In this document: one piece after another, positions 1 to 7,320 of the stretch
How the letters are laid out: the number at the start of each line of letters is the position of its first letter
Position numbering within the stretch: position 1 is the stretch's first letter
DNA from: a virus
DNA length: 38,511 nucleotides
IMG/VR virus record: IMGVR_UViG_3300043446_001168
Location: 1 to 38,511 of that record
Reading direction: 5' to 3' (one strand)
Notes under the pieces: model-generated
Told to the model about the DNA's origin: nothing
Databases searched by the model: none
Seen by the model: the letters and a program-made list of their open reading frames with translations, nothing else
Made by a program: the position numbers and the translations under genes

Positions 1-81
1 TGTATTTCTGTAGATGGTAATAACAATACTGGATTTATTAACGGCAATACGTTTAACTACGATACAGGATGGTCTACATAC
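1..81. repeat. Terminal direct repeat, left copy (circular-closure overlap)
   Basis: These 81 bases are identical to 38431-38511. The coding frame passes through the repeat intact from both sides. This is what a circular or circularly permuted genome gives when an assembler opens it at an arbitrary place, leaving an overlap about the size of a k-mer. It lies inside a gene, so it is unlikely to be a biological terminal repeat. Confidence 0.93.
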
Positions 82-423
82 AACTCTGTTTGGGCGTTTT
101 ACATGATTGCAGGTCGTAGTGGTTGTGCTTTGACTCTTGGGCAGTCTACGCTTATCGGAATTGATGCAACTCACTTAAACTTCAGTTTTGGCACTGCTGG
201 AGCAGTTAACGCATCCCAAGCAATAACTGAATCAGGTAGTACATCTTTAACAGCGGGTTCTGCAACTGTCGGTTTTAACAAAAGATTTCCGACTGTGCCT
301 GCCGTGTATTTAACTAATGTTAACGATTTGAATCCGATAAGAGTCAGTTCTGTTAACAATACTTCTTTCACTGTTGTTGGCACAGGTACTACGTCTTTTA
401 ATTGGCTTGCAACAACTCAATAA
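1..423 (+). CDS. Tailspike 2, C-terminal part (gene continues from the right end of the window)
   Basis: The frame is open from base 1 to a TAA at 421-423. Bases 1-81 duplicate 38431-38511, where the same frame belongs to the beta-helix gene that begins at 37297. Joining the ends gives one gene of about 518 codons. This piece holds the end of the parallel beta-helix, rich in Asn and Gly with NNNTGFINGNTF-like turns, then about 110 residues without Asn ladders. That tail includes the strand-like segment TVGFNKRFPTVPAVYLT and is probably a trimerisation or receptor-binding cap. The ATG at 103 is internal and should not be taken as the start. The enzymatic target, presumably host surface polysaccharide, cannot be inferred. 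Confidence 0.85.
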   Translation, partial: CISVDGNNNTGFINGNTFNYDTGWSTYNSVWAFYMIAGRSGCALTLGQSTLIGIDATHLNFSFGTAGAVNASQAITESGSTSLTAGSATVGFNKRFPTVPAVYLTNVNDLNPIRVSSVNNTSFTVVGTGTTSFNWLATTQ

Positions 424-430
424 AACCGTC

Positions 431-458
431 TTGACACCGGCGCAACTCGGTGTAAGAT
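431..458 (+). promoter_or_regulatory. Sigma70-like promoter of the capsid/tail operon
   Basis: A perfect -35 box TTGACA (431-436) is followed by a 16-nt spacer and TAAGAT (453-458). It lies in the 82-base gap between the tailspike stop and the scaffold start. The spacer region contains a short dyad, ACACCG (434-439) and CGGTGT (448-453), overlapping both promoter boxes, which could be an operator. It probably drives scaffold, coat and everything downstream to the endolysin. Confidence 0.6.
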
Positions 459-505
459 AAAAAACTGTACTGGCCCAGTTGACCAGGGTTTCCACGGAAA
501 CAAAA

Positions 506-1309
506 ATGACTGAAGAAGTCCAACAAGCCCTAGCGGAAGTAGACTCCGCGCCAGCACAGGACGTGACGGCCACGCCTGAGGTTGCAGAAAACGCGCCGGA
601 AGTAGTCGAGAACCAAGAAGAAAGTAAGCCCGTAGAGAAAGTCTACACCCAGGCTGAAATCGACGCGATGATCGGCAAACGCCTCGCAAGAGAGCAGCGA
701 AAGTGGGAACGAGAGCAAGCAGCCAAGCAGGCTGAGATGCAAACGCTGAATGCAGCACCGGCGCAAGCCCCTGCCGCAGATCAGTTTGAAAGCCCTGAAG
801 CCTACGCGCAAGCGCTGGCCCTTCAGAAAGCCGAAGAACTGATCGCTCAACGTGAAGCAGCTAAGCAGCAGGCCGCTATTCTTGAGAGCTATCACGACCG
901 CGAAGAAAAGGCCCGGGACAAATACGACGATTTCGACCAAGTCGCCTATAACCCCAACCTTCCAATCACGAACGTAATGGCTCAGTCGATCCAAGCCTCA
1001 GACGTAGGCCCCGAGGTAGCTTACTACCTAGGTGCAAACCCTAAGGAAGCGGAACGAATTTCTCGCATGAGCCCGATTTTGCAGGCAAAAGAGATTGGGA
1101 AGATTGAGGCCAAAGTGGCCGCAGCCCCACCAGTCCAACGTACAACCAGCGCGCCTTCACCAATTTCTCCGGTGTCTGCACGCTCTAGCGGAAGCCCCGC
1201 GTATGACACGACTGATCCTCGTTCAACGAAGACCATGAGTGACTCGCAGTGGATTGAAGCAGAGCGCGCACGCCAGATCAAGAAGTTGCAGGCGCAGATG
1301 AACCGTTAA
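506..1309 (+). CDS. Capsid scaffolding protein (putative)
   Basis: The 267-residue protein lies immediately before the coat gene, where scaffolds normally sit. It has a very acidic N-terminus (about residues 1-45), then a charged helical segment containing YTQAEIDAMIGKRLAREQR, Gln/Ala-rich helices, a Pro/Ser linker (about 205-235), and a basic C-terminal helix ending KKLQAQMNR. P22-type scaffolds bind coat through a basic C-terminal helix, so the architecture fits. A TTG start nine codons upstream at 479 is possible, but the ATG at 506 has GGAA about 6 bases before it and begins the acidic domain cleanly. The assignment rests on position and architecture, not on a recognised motif. Confidence 0.65.
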   Translation: MTEEVQQALAEVDSAPAQDVTATPEVAENAPEVVENQEESKPVEKVYTQAEIDAMIGKRLAREQRKWEREQAAKQAEMQTLNAAPAQAPAADQFESPEAYAQALALQKAEELIAQREAAKQQAAILESYHDREEKARDKYDDFDQVAYNPNLPITNVMAQSIQASDVGPEVAYYLGANPKEAERISRMSPILQAKEIGKIEAKVAAAPPVQRTTSAPSPISPVSARSSGSPAYDTTDPRSTKTMSDSQWIEAERARQIKKLQAQMNR

Positions 1310-1327
1310 CTTTGAAAGGACTCGATT

Positions 1328-2527
1328 GTGTCTAATAGCATTCTAACCATTGACATGATCACCCGGAAGGCTCTCGAAATCCTCGAGAACAACCTGGTGC
1401 TCACCCGTAACGTGAACCGTCAGTACGACGACAGCTTTGCTGTCGAAGGTGCCAAGATTGGTTCGACCCTGCGTATCCGCTTGCCGGACCGCGCTTTGGT
1501 GACCGACGGCGCCGCCCTGCAAGTTCAGGACGACAACGAACAGTTCACCACCCTGACCGTTGCTTCCCAGAAGCACATCGGCGTGAACTTCACCTCTGCT
1601 GAATTGACCATGCAATTGGACGATTTCGCTGAGCGTGTGTTGAAGCCTCGTATCAGCCAGCTGGCCTCCAGCATCGACGCTGACGTCGCCAACGCGTACA
1701 AAACCATCGGTAACTCCGTTGGCACGCCTGGCACCACGCCCGCAACCTCGCTGGTTCTGTTGCAAGCTCAGCAGAAACTAAACGAGAACGCCGCTGTGAT
1801 GTCTCCCCGTTACGCCACCGTGAACCCTGCTGCTAACGCCGGCTTGGTTGAAGGCATGAAAGGCCTGTTCAACCCCACCGACACCATCAGCAAGCAGTTC
1901 AAGAACGGCATGATGGGCATGGGCGTGTTGGGCTTCGACGAGGTGAATATGTCTCAGTCGATCAAGCAGCACACCACCGGCACCCGCGCTGCCACCGGCG
2001 CTACCGTTGGTGCAACCGTGACCTCTGAAGGCGCTGCTACGCTGACGCTGACGGTTGGCTCTGGTGAAACCATCGCCGTTGGCGACGTGTTCACTATCGC
2101 TGACTGCTACGCTGTGAACCCGCAGACCCGTGAATCCACTGGTTCGCTGTTCCAGTTTGTGGCTCTGGCTTCTTCGACCACCACCACGACCGCTACCGTG
2201 ACCGTTGCCCCGATCTACTCGGCCAACCACGCTCTGGCTACCGTGAACGCTCTGCCCGTTAGCGGCAAGGCTGTCGTGTTTGTCGGCGCTGCTTCCAGCC
2301 AGTACGCTCAAAACCTGGTGTATCACAAGGACGCCATCACGTTCGCTACGGCTGACCTGTTGCTGCCCCAGGGCGTCGACATGGCCGCGCGCGCTGTCCA
2401 CAACGGGATTTCTCTCCGTGTTGTGCGCCAGTACGATATCAACAATGACCGCATGCCCTGCCGTATTGACGTGCTGTACGGCTATTCGACGATCCGTCCG
2501 CAGATGGGTTGCCGTATTTGGGGTTGA
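1328..2527 (+). CDS. Major capsid (coat) protein, P22-like
   Basis: The 399-residue coat protein forms the capsid shell in the HK97-like fold. The N-terminal half, with AKIGSTLRIRLPDR, a FTSAELTMQLDDFAERVLKP segment and the spine-helix-like SSIDADVANAYK, resembles the P22 gp5 coat family (430 residues in P22). A Thr-rich beta segment at about residues 222-300 could be the inserted I-domain known in P22 coat. The start is GTG at 1328 with GAAAGGA (1314-1320) seven bases upstream; the next ATG, at 1355, would remove the N-terminus and lacks this site. Codon use is strongly biased to C-ending codons, as expected for an abundant protein. A hairpin follows the stop codon. Confidence 0.88.
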   Translation: MSNSILTIDMITRKALEILENNLVLTRNVNRQYDDSFAVEGAKIGSTLRIRLPDRALVTDGAALQVQDDNEQFTTLTVASQKHIGVNFTSAELTMQLDDFAERVLKPRISQLASSIDADVANAYKTIGNSVGTPGTTPATSLVLLQAQQKLNENAAVMSPRYATVNPAANAGLVEGMKGLFNPTDTISKQFKNGMMGMGVLGFDEVNMSQSIKQHTTGTRAATGATVGATVTSEGAATLTLTVGSGETIAVGDVFTIADCYAVNPQTRESTGSLFQFVALASSTTTTTATVTVAPIYSANHALATVNALPVSGKAVVFVGAASSQYAQNLVYHKDAITFATADLLLPQGVDMAARAVHNGISLRVVRQYDINNDRMPCRIDVLYGYSTIRPQMGCRIWG

Positions 2528-2534
2528 TTTTGAC

Positions 2535-2548
2535 GCCCCTTCGGGGGC
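2535..2548 (+). terminator. UUCG hairpin after the coat gene
   Basis: GCCCC (2535-2539) pairs with GGGGC (2544-2548) across the very stable TTCG tetraloop. No clear T-run follows (CTTCAGTTCG). It is more likely an mRNA-stabilising or partial-termination hairpin than a full terminator. Confidence 0.5.
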
Positions 2549-2581
2549 TTCAGTTCGTTACATCTTTGAAAGGAAATTATC

Positions 2582-2989
2582 ATGGCTCTCCCTAATGGCG
2601 CAGGTGGTTACCAAGTCGGTGACGGCAACCTGACAGAAGCTCAACTGACCGTACAGACCATCCCCACCACCTTGACCGCAGACACCACCTTGACTGCTGC
2701 TCAAGTGGCCGTTGGCCTGGTTGTTTGCCAAAAAGCATCGGATGCTACGTTGACCGTTACGCTGCCCACCGCAGCGTTGCTTGATGCTGCTATCCCCAGC
2801 GCAAAAGTCGGTTCGGCTTTTGAACTGACGATTTGCAACAACAACAACACCGGCGCTTCGTCCACCGTGCCCGTCACGACTGGCACTGGCATCACGATTT
2901 ACGGTTCGGTGACCGTGCCCCGTTTCGGCGCATACACCTACCGTTTCGTGAAGACTGGTGATGCTGCCTACTCGGCCTTCCTGAAGTAA
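2582..2989 (+). CDS. Putative capsid decoration / head protein
   Basis: The protein is 135 residues, all beta in appearance, with no charged helices. It contains ATLTVTLPTAALLDAAI, a CNNNNTGAS turn and a C-terminal YTYRFVKTGDAAYSAFLK. The order of elements (LPTA, GS-F-L, G-G-V, Y-FV--GD) resembles the C-terminal domain of the tail protein at 5667-6977 and small beta domains seen in phage fibres and decoration proteins. GAAAGGA lies 9-10 bases before the ATG. Hairpins on both sides set it apart as its own expression unit next to coat. No specific family is recognised. Confidence 0.55.
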   Translation: MALPNGAGGYQVGDGNLTEAQLTVQTIPTTLTADTTLTAAQVAVGLVVCQKASDATLTVTLPTAALLDAAIPSAKVGSAFELTICNNNNTGASSTVPVTTGTGITIYGSVTVPRFGAYTYRFVKTGDAAYSAFLK

Positions 2990-2994
2990 TCAAT

Positions 2995-3017
2995 CGGGGG
3001 CTTCGGCCCCCGCTTTT
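2995..3017 (+). terminator. Rho-independent-like terminator
   Basis: CGGGGGC (2995-3001) pairs with GCCCCCG (3006-3012) around a TTCG tetraloop, followed by CTTTT. It begins five bases after the stop of the 2582 gene. Because essential tail genes follow without an obvious new promoter, it probably terminates only partially and sets a step-down in expression. Confidence 0.65.
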
Positions 3018-3028
3018 AAGGAGCTAAT

Positions 3029-3265
3029 ATGGCAAACAATCAACCCGTTGGCGTCGCGTACGCAGACCCTCAGTTGACCAGCGCCACCTTTACGCCTGTT
3101 GCTGTTGCATCGTTGCCCACGGCATCGTCTGCAATCGCTGGCATGCGTATGGCGGTGAATAACTCTAACGCTGCTTTGACCGCCGGTATCGGCGCGGTCG
3201 TTGCTGGCGGCGGCTCCAATACGGTGCCGGTGTTTTGCGACGGCACAAACTGGCGCATTGGCTAA
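3029..3265 (+). CDS. Small capsid-associated protein (hypothetical)
   Basis: A 78-residue protein with AAGGAG at the right distance before its ATG (3029). It is small, Ala/Val/Thr-rich and probably all-beta. It ends VPVFCDGTNWRIG, and the same SDGTNW/CDGTNW pattern closes the C-terminal domain of the tail protein at 5667. It lies between two strong hairpins directly after the first decoration-like gene. A decoration or head-completion role is inferred from position only. Confidence 0.5.
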   Translation: MANNQPVGVAYADPQLTSATFTPVAVASLPTASSAIAGMRMAVNNSNAALTAGIGAVVAGGGSNTVPVFCDGTNWRIG

Positions 3266-3271
3266 AAACCA

Positions 3272-3298
3272 AACGGGGGCCAAAAGCCCCCGTTCTTA
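3272..3298 (+). terminator. Rho-independent-like terminator
   Basis: AACGGGGGC (3272-3280) pairs over nine bases with GCCCCCGTT (3286-3294) around a CAAAA loop, followed by CTTA. It lies between the stop at 3265 and the next start at 3303. It is the third hairpin within 760 bases. Confidence 0.6.
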
Positions 3299-3302
3299 AA
3301 CC

Positions 3303-3518
3303 ATGCCTATCATCTACATGACCCATCCCACCCACGGCGCCAAAGTGGCGACGATGGACGCTGAAGCCGAATATGATGAACAAAACGGCTGGACACGATA
3401 CAATCCCGACACGCCTTCGGTCGATGTCGAAGAAGCGGCTCCGGTGAACACACTGGAAGTTAAGCGTAGGGGGCGACGCCCAATTGTTGCACCCGTGGAA
3501 GAAGCTACGACCGAATAA
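3303..3518 (+). CDS. Small protein upstream of the tail-machine genes (hypothetical)
   Basis: A 71-residue protein, acidic overall, with MTHPTHGAKVATMD near the start, an EYDEQNGWTRYNP segment and a short basic patch KRRGRRP near the C-terminus. The hydrophilic character and the Gly-Trp-x-Arg-Tyr motif are typical of small proteins at head-tail junction positions, but I recognise no family. The stop is 9 bases before the gp4-like gene and the two share one transcript. Confidence 0.5.
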   Translation: MPIIYMTHPTHGAKVATMDAEAEYDEQNGWTRYNPDTPSVDVEEAAPVNTLEVKRRGRRPIVAPVEEATTE

Positions 3519-3527
3519 GGAGCGCAC

Positions 3528-4244
3528 ATGGCGACCTACACCGCTGGCGAACAAATTAACCGGGCCTTGCGGTTGCTAGGCGTTTTGGCCGAGGGTGAGA
3601 CGCCTTCGGCAGCCACGTCGCAAGACGCCTTGATGGCGATGAACCAGATGATCGACAGCTGGAACACCGAGCGACTGTCGGTGTTCAGCACGCAAGATCA
3701 AGTATTTTTGTGGCCGGTAGGCGAAATCTCGCGCACCATCGGCCCTACTGGCGACTTTGTAGGCAACCGCCCCGTCTACTTTGACGACTCTACCTACTAC
3801 CGCGACCCAAGCACCAACGTGTCGTTCGGTATCAAATTCATCAACCAGCAACAGTACGACGGCATCGCGGTCAAGACCGTGACGTCTACGTACCCGCAGG
3901 TGATCTTCGTGAACATGACGTTTCCTGACGTCACCATGTTCATTTACCCGCGCCCGACTCGGCTGCTGGAGTGGCACTTCATTAGCGTCGAGGAGCTGAA
4001 CAAGCCCGCCGACTTGTCGACAGTGCTGTACTACCCGCCCGGCTACCTACGTGCTTTTACGTACAACCTGGCCATGGAGATTGCGCCTGAGTTCGGCGTT
4101 GAGCCCAGCCAACAGGTGCAACGCATCGCCATGACGTCCAAGCGCGACCTCAAGCGCGTGAACAACCCTGACGACATCATGTCGCTGCCCTACGCCATCG
4201 TGGCCACCCGCCAGCGCTTTAACATCTACGCCGGTAACTACTGA
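3528..4244 (+). CDS. P22 gp4-like head-completion / DNA-stabilisation protein
   Basis: The 238-residue protein begins MATYTAGEQINRALRLLGVL, followed by ALMAMNQMIDSWNTERLSVF. This is the characteristic start of the P22 gp4 tail-accessory family (166 residues in P22), which binds under the portal ring and plugs the packaged head. The middle (about 55-145) is beta-rich, and the C-terminus has the helical QVQRIAMTSKRDLKRVN segment. It precedes a gp10-like gene, the P22 order. The start has AAGGAGCGCAC directly before the ATG. It is longer than P22 gp4, as in many environmental relatives. Confidence 0.8.
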   Translation: MATYTAGEQINRALRLLGVLAEGETPSAATSQDALMAMNQMIDSWNTERLSVFSTQDQVFLWPVGEISRTIGPTGDFVGNRPVYFDDSTYYRDPSTNVSFGIKFINQQQYDGIAVKTVTSTYPQVIFVNMTFPDVTMFIYPRPTRLLEWHFISVEELNKPADLSTVLYYPPGYLRAFTYNLAMEIAPEFGVEPSQQVQRIAMTSKRDLKRVNNPDDIMSLPYAIVATRQRFNIYAGNY

Positions 4245-5674
4245 TGAAGACGCCGATCCTTGGTTCGACCTACGTTGCCCGCAGCGTCAACGCGGCGGAC
4301 GCTCGGATGGTCAATCTGTTCCCCGAGGTCATCCCCGAAGGCGGCCAAGAGCCGGCGTTCTTGCAGCGCTGCCCGGGCTTGACGCTACTTGCCACGCTGA
4401 ACACTGGCCCCGTGCGCGGCTTGTGGACGTATGGCAATTACGGCTACGCCGTCAGCGGCAACACGCTGTATAAGATTGATAGCAGCTGGAACGCCACGGC
4501 CAAAGGCACGGTGGCCGGCACTGGCCCGGTCAGCATGTCCGACAACGGCACGCAGCTGTTTATTGCGGCCAACGGCCCAGGCTACATCTACAACGCCACT
4601 ACGGACGTATTTGCGCAGATCACCGACCCGGATTTTCCTGGCGCCGTTACTGTGGGGTATCTTGATGGCTACTTTGTCTTTAATGAGCCGAATAGCCAGA
4701 AGGTCTGGGTTACTCAGCTCTTTGATGGATTGTCTGTCGACCCGCTCGACTTTGCGTCGGCAGAGGGCTCGCCTGACGGACTGGTTTCGCTAATCATCGA
4801 CCACCGCGAGGCGTGGCTTTTTGGCACGAACTCGGTCGAGGTCTGGTACGACGCCGGCTTGGCAGACTTCCCGCTCCAGCGCATCCAAGGCGCGTTCAAC
4901 GAGATCGGCTGCATCGCCCCATACTCTGTCGCCAAGCTCGACAACGGCATCTTCTGGTTGGGCGCCGACGCCCGTGGCCGGGGTATCGTCTACCGGGCCA
5001 ACGGTTACACGGGTGTTAGGGTTTCTACTCATGCCGTTGAGTGGCACATCCAACAGTACGCCAACATGGGCGACGCCGTGGCCTACACATACCAGCAGGA
5101 CGGTCACAGCTTTTACGTGCTGAACTTCCCCAGCGCCAACACGACCTGGGTCTACGATGTGGCGACTCAGGCTTGGCATGAACGCGCCGGATTTGTCGCG
5201 GGCGAATTTACCCGTCACCGCAGCAATTGCCAGATGTCGTTCAACAACGAAATCGTTGTGGGCGACTTTGAGAACGGCAACATCTACGCGTTTGATCTGG
5301 ACGTTTACGCCGACAACGGCAACATCCAAAAATGGCTGCGCAGCTGGCGCGCGTTGCCAACTGGCGAAAATAATCTGAGGCGCACTGCGCAACACAGCCT
5401 TCAACTCAATTGCGAGTCTGGCGTGGGTTTAAACGACGGCCAAGGTAGCGATCCACAGGCCATGTTGCGCTGGTCAGACGACGGTGGCCATACGTGGTCT
5501 AGCGAACACTGGTCCAATATGGGCAAGATCGGTCAGTACTACCGCCGCGTCTTTTGGCGTAAGTTGGGCATGACGTTAAAGCTGCGTGATCGCGTCTATG
5601 AGGTGTCGGGCACTGATCCGGTCAAGGTTGCCATCATGGGCGCTGAGCTGATAGTGAGCCCGACGAATGCCTGA
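4244..5674 (+). CDS. P22 gp10-like packaged-DNA stabilisation protein (tail hub)
   Basis: The 476-residue protein is close to the 472 residues of P22 gp10, which forms the tail hub beneath gp4. It starts MKTPILGSTYVARSVNAADA with MVNLFPEVIPEGG and a CPGLTLL segment, a pattern I recognise from the phage stabilisation family. The rest is a series of beta-propeller-like strands (ANGPGYIYNATTD, GYLDGYFVFNEPNSQKVWVT, GNTTWVYDVATQAWHERAG-type motifs). The ATG overlaps the previous stop by one base (TGATG), so the two are translationally coupled. Confidence 0.82.
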   Translation: MKTPILGSTYVARSVNAADARMVNLFPEVIPEGGQEPAFLQRCPGLTLLATLNTGPVRGLWTYGNYGYAVSGNTLYKIDSSWNATAKGTVAGTGPVSMSDNGTQLFIAANGPGYIYNATTDVFAQITDPDFPGAVTVGYLDGYFVFNEPNSQKVWVTQLFDGLSVDPLDFASAEGSPDGLVSLIIDHREAWLFGTNSVEVWYDAGLADFPLQRIQGAFNEIGCIAPYSVAKLDNGIFWLGADARGRGIVYRANGYTGVRVSTHAVEWHIQQYANMGDAVAYTYQQDGHSFYVLNFPSANTTWVYDVATQAWHERAGFVAGEFTRHRSNCQMSFNNEIVVGDFENGNIYAFDLDVYADNGNIQKWLRSWRALPTGENNLRRTAQHSLQLNCESGVGLNDGQGSDPQAMLRWSDDGGHTWSSEHWSNMGKIGQYYRRVFWRKLGMTLKLRDRVYEVSGTDPVKVAIMGAELIVSPTNA

Positions 5675-6977
5675 ATTTGTCAATTCCACTAACATCACGC
5701 CGCCGCGTGTTCCGCTGATTGACCAGCGAACCGGCTTAATTGCGCGTGAGTGGTATCGATTCTTTCTTAACTTGTTCACGCTGACCGGCAGCGGCAGCAA
5801 TTTCACGTCCCTGACAGACTTGCAACTTGGGCCGCCGCCAGTGGTTGGTGAGGACATCGGTGGCATCAACATCGACATCGAAGCCCTCAAAATACAACCA
5901 ACGCAAGAGTCGGCGCTGGAACAGATCGCCCAGATCGACAAATCGCTGAACGCGCTTGAACAGACGCCGCGCCCTGAGCTGGGCACCATGGCGCCGCTCC
6001 AACAAGACAACGTGCCTTGGCTGACGTTCAACACCGCGCCGTCGCCCGTGCCTACGGCTGTGGGCAGCATGTACTGGGACGGCGGCACGACGATGGGTGT
6101 GCAGGCCACGGCCAACGTCTTGATCCGTATAGGCGAGGCTGAGTATGTCTACGCCAAGGCGTCGTCTGCCATCACCAAGGGTCAGCTCTGCTACCACACG
6201 GGCGCCGTGGGCGCGTCTGGTGTCATCACCGTAGCCCCTACGCCGTTGGCGCTGACGGACCCCAACCAGATCGTTGGCGTAGCCGCTGAGACGCTTGCGC
6301 TTAACGCGTTTGGTTTAATCCAGATCAGCGGCGACTTGCGCGGGTTCAACACGACCGGCAGCAGCGTCGGTGAGACGTGGGCGGACGGCGACCCGCTGTA
6401 TTACAACCCGGCGTATGTAGGCAGTTTTACCAAAACTAAGCCGTCAGCACCTAACTTAAAGTCTTACATTGGTGAGGTGACTAATGCTGGGTCTGGCGGC
6501 TCCGGGTCCATACACATTCGCATCGTGCCAGGCTCTGTGCTGGGCGGCACGGACAGCAACGTGCAGTTTGGCACGCTGGCAAATAGCGACCTAATTCAGT
6601 ACGACAGCACGCTTCAGTACTGGAAAAATGTTACACCGGCGTCTGTCATTTCTGGCGCAGGTGGCCCGCCCGTCACCAAGACGGCTAACTTCAGCGTGGC
6701 AGCTGGCGAGACTTGGCTGATCAACAACAAGTCAGGGTCGACCTGCACGGTGACGCTACCCACTCCCTCGACCAACAGCGGGCGCACCTTGCATTTTCAG
6801 AACTACCAGGCGCAGACGCTGGTGTCAGCTTCGAGTAATGTTGTGCCTTTGGCCGGCGGAGCGGCAACAACGGCCATCCTAAGCGCCGTAGCGGGCGCTA
6901 ACGCCACCCTTGTGTCTGACGGTACAAACTGGATAATGACGCAATACACCTCGAACAACGCACTACTTTTGGAGTAA
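5667..6977 (+). CDS. Tail-associated virion protein (hypothetical)
   Basis: A 436-residue protein overlapping the gp10-like gene by 8 bases. The N-terminus contains LIDQRTGLIAREWYRFFLNL, a helix often seen in podovirus proteins that dock to the tail hub. Residues about 145-275 form a beta domain (KGQLCYHTGAVG, GDLRGFNTTGSSVGETWADGDPLYYN). The C-terminal domain, about 335-430, has CTVTLPTPSTNSGRTLHFQNY and ends ATLVSDGTNWIMTQ, resembling the small capsid proteins at 2582 and 3029. By position it replaces the P22 tail needle gene 26, but I see no long needle coiled coil. A tail appendage or adaptor is the most likely role. Confidence 0.55.
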   Translation: MPEFVNSTNITPPRVPLIDQRTGLIAREWYRFFLNLFTLTGSGSNFTSLTDLQLGPPPVVGEDIGGINIDIEALKIQPTQESALEQIAQIDKSLNALEQTPRPELGTMAPLQQDNVPWLTFNTAPSPVPTAVGSMYWDGGTTMGVQATANVLIRIGEAEYVYAKASSAITKGQLCYHTGAVGASGVITVAPTPLALTDPNQIVGVAAETLALNAFGLIQISGDLRGFNTTGSSVGETWADGDPLYYNPAYVGSFTKTKPSAPNLKSYIGEVTNAGSGGSGSIHIRIVPGSVLGGTDSNVQFGTLANSDLIQYDSTLQYWKNVTPASVISGAGGPPVTKTANFSVAAGETWLINNKSGSTCTVTLPTPSTNSGRTLHFQNYQAQTLVSASSNVVPLAGGAATTAILSAVAGANATLVSDGTNWIMTQYTSNNALLLE

Positions 6978-6981
6978 TAAC

Positions 6982-7320
6982 ATGACTGTAACCGTTAAAG
7001 TGCTCATTCCGGCAAAGACTGCCGAGAATAGCCAAACGACCCAATACACAGCCACGGGCGTGACCACGATCATCGACAAATTCACCGCGACCAATTACAG
7101 CGGTTCAGCGGCGACTATCAGCGTGAACCTGGTAACGGCTGCCGACACGGCGGGCAACCAGAACTTGATCACCAAGACCAAGACGCTCCAGCCGGCCGAA
7201 GTCTATACTTTCCCTGAAATTGTCGGCCAGGTCTTGGCACCGAGCGGGTTCATCTCTACAATCGCCGGAACTGCATCTGCAATCAACATCCGCGCCAGCG
7301 GTCGCGAGGTGACACAATGA
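6982..7320 (+). CDS. Small beta-rich virion protein (hypothetical)
   Basis: The protein is 112 residues and almost all Thr/Ala/Ile/Val-rich strands: TTIIDKFTATNYSGSAATISVNLVTA, then LITKTKTLQPAEVYTFPEIVGQVLAPSGFIST, then ASGREVTQ. Such single-domain beta proteins are common in tail operons as minor structural proteins. GGAG lies about 9 bases before the ATG. The stop overlaps the next gene by 4 bases (ATGA), so the next product is probably translated by coupling. Confidence 0.55.
   Translation: MTVTVKVLIPAKTAENSQTTQYTATGVTTIIDKFTATNYSGSAATISVNLVTAADTAGNQNLITKTKTLQPAEVYTFPEIVGQVLAPSGFISTIAGTASAINIRASGREVTQ

Noticed and set aside
1-81. Biological short terminal repeat, as in T7-like phages
   Set aside because: It lies in the middle of a coding gene, is only 81 bases, and its length fits an assembly overlap; P22-like packaging gives permuted ends.
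103-423. A separate 106-residue gene starting at 103
   Set aside because: The frame is open to base 1 and joins the tailspike across the circular junction; the ATG is internal and has no ribosome site.
1778-2401. 207-codon minus-strand frame over the coat gene
   Set aside because: It is antisense to a strongly biased, highly expressed gene; composition is the mirror of coat codons.
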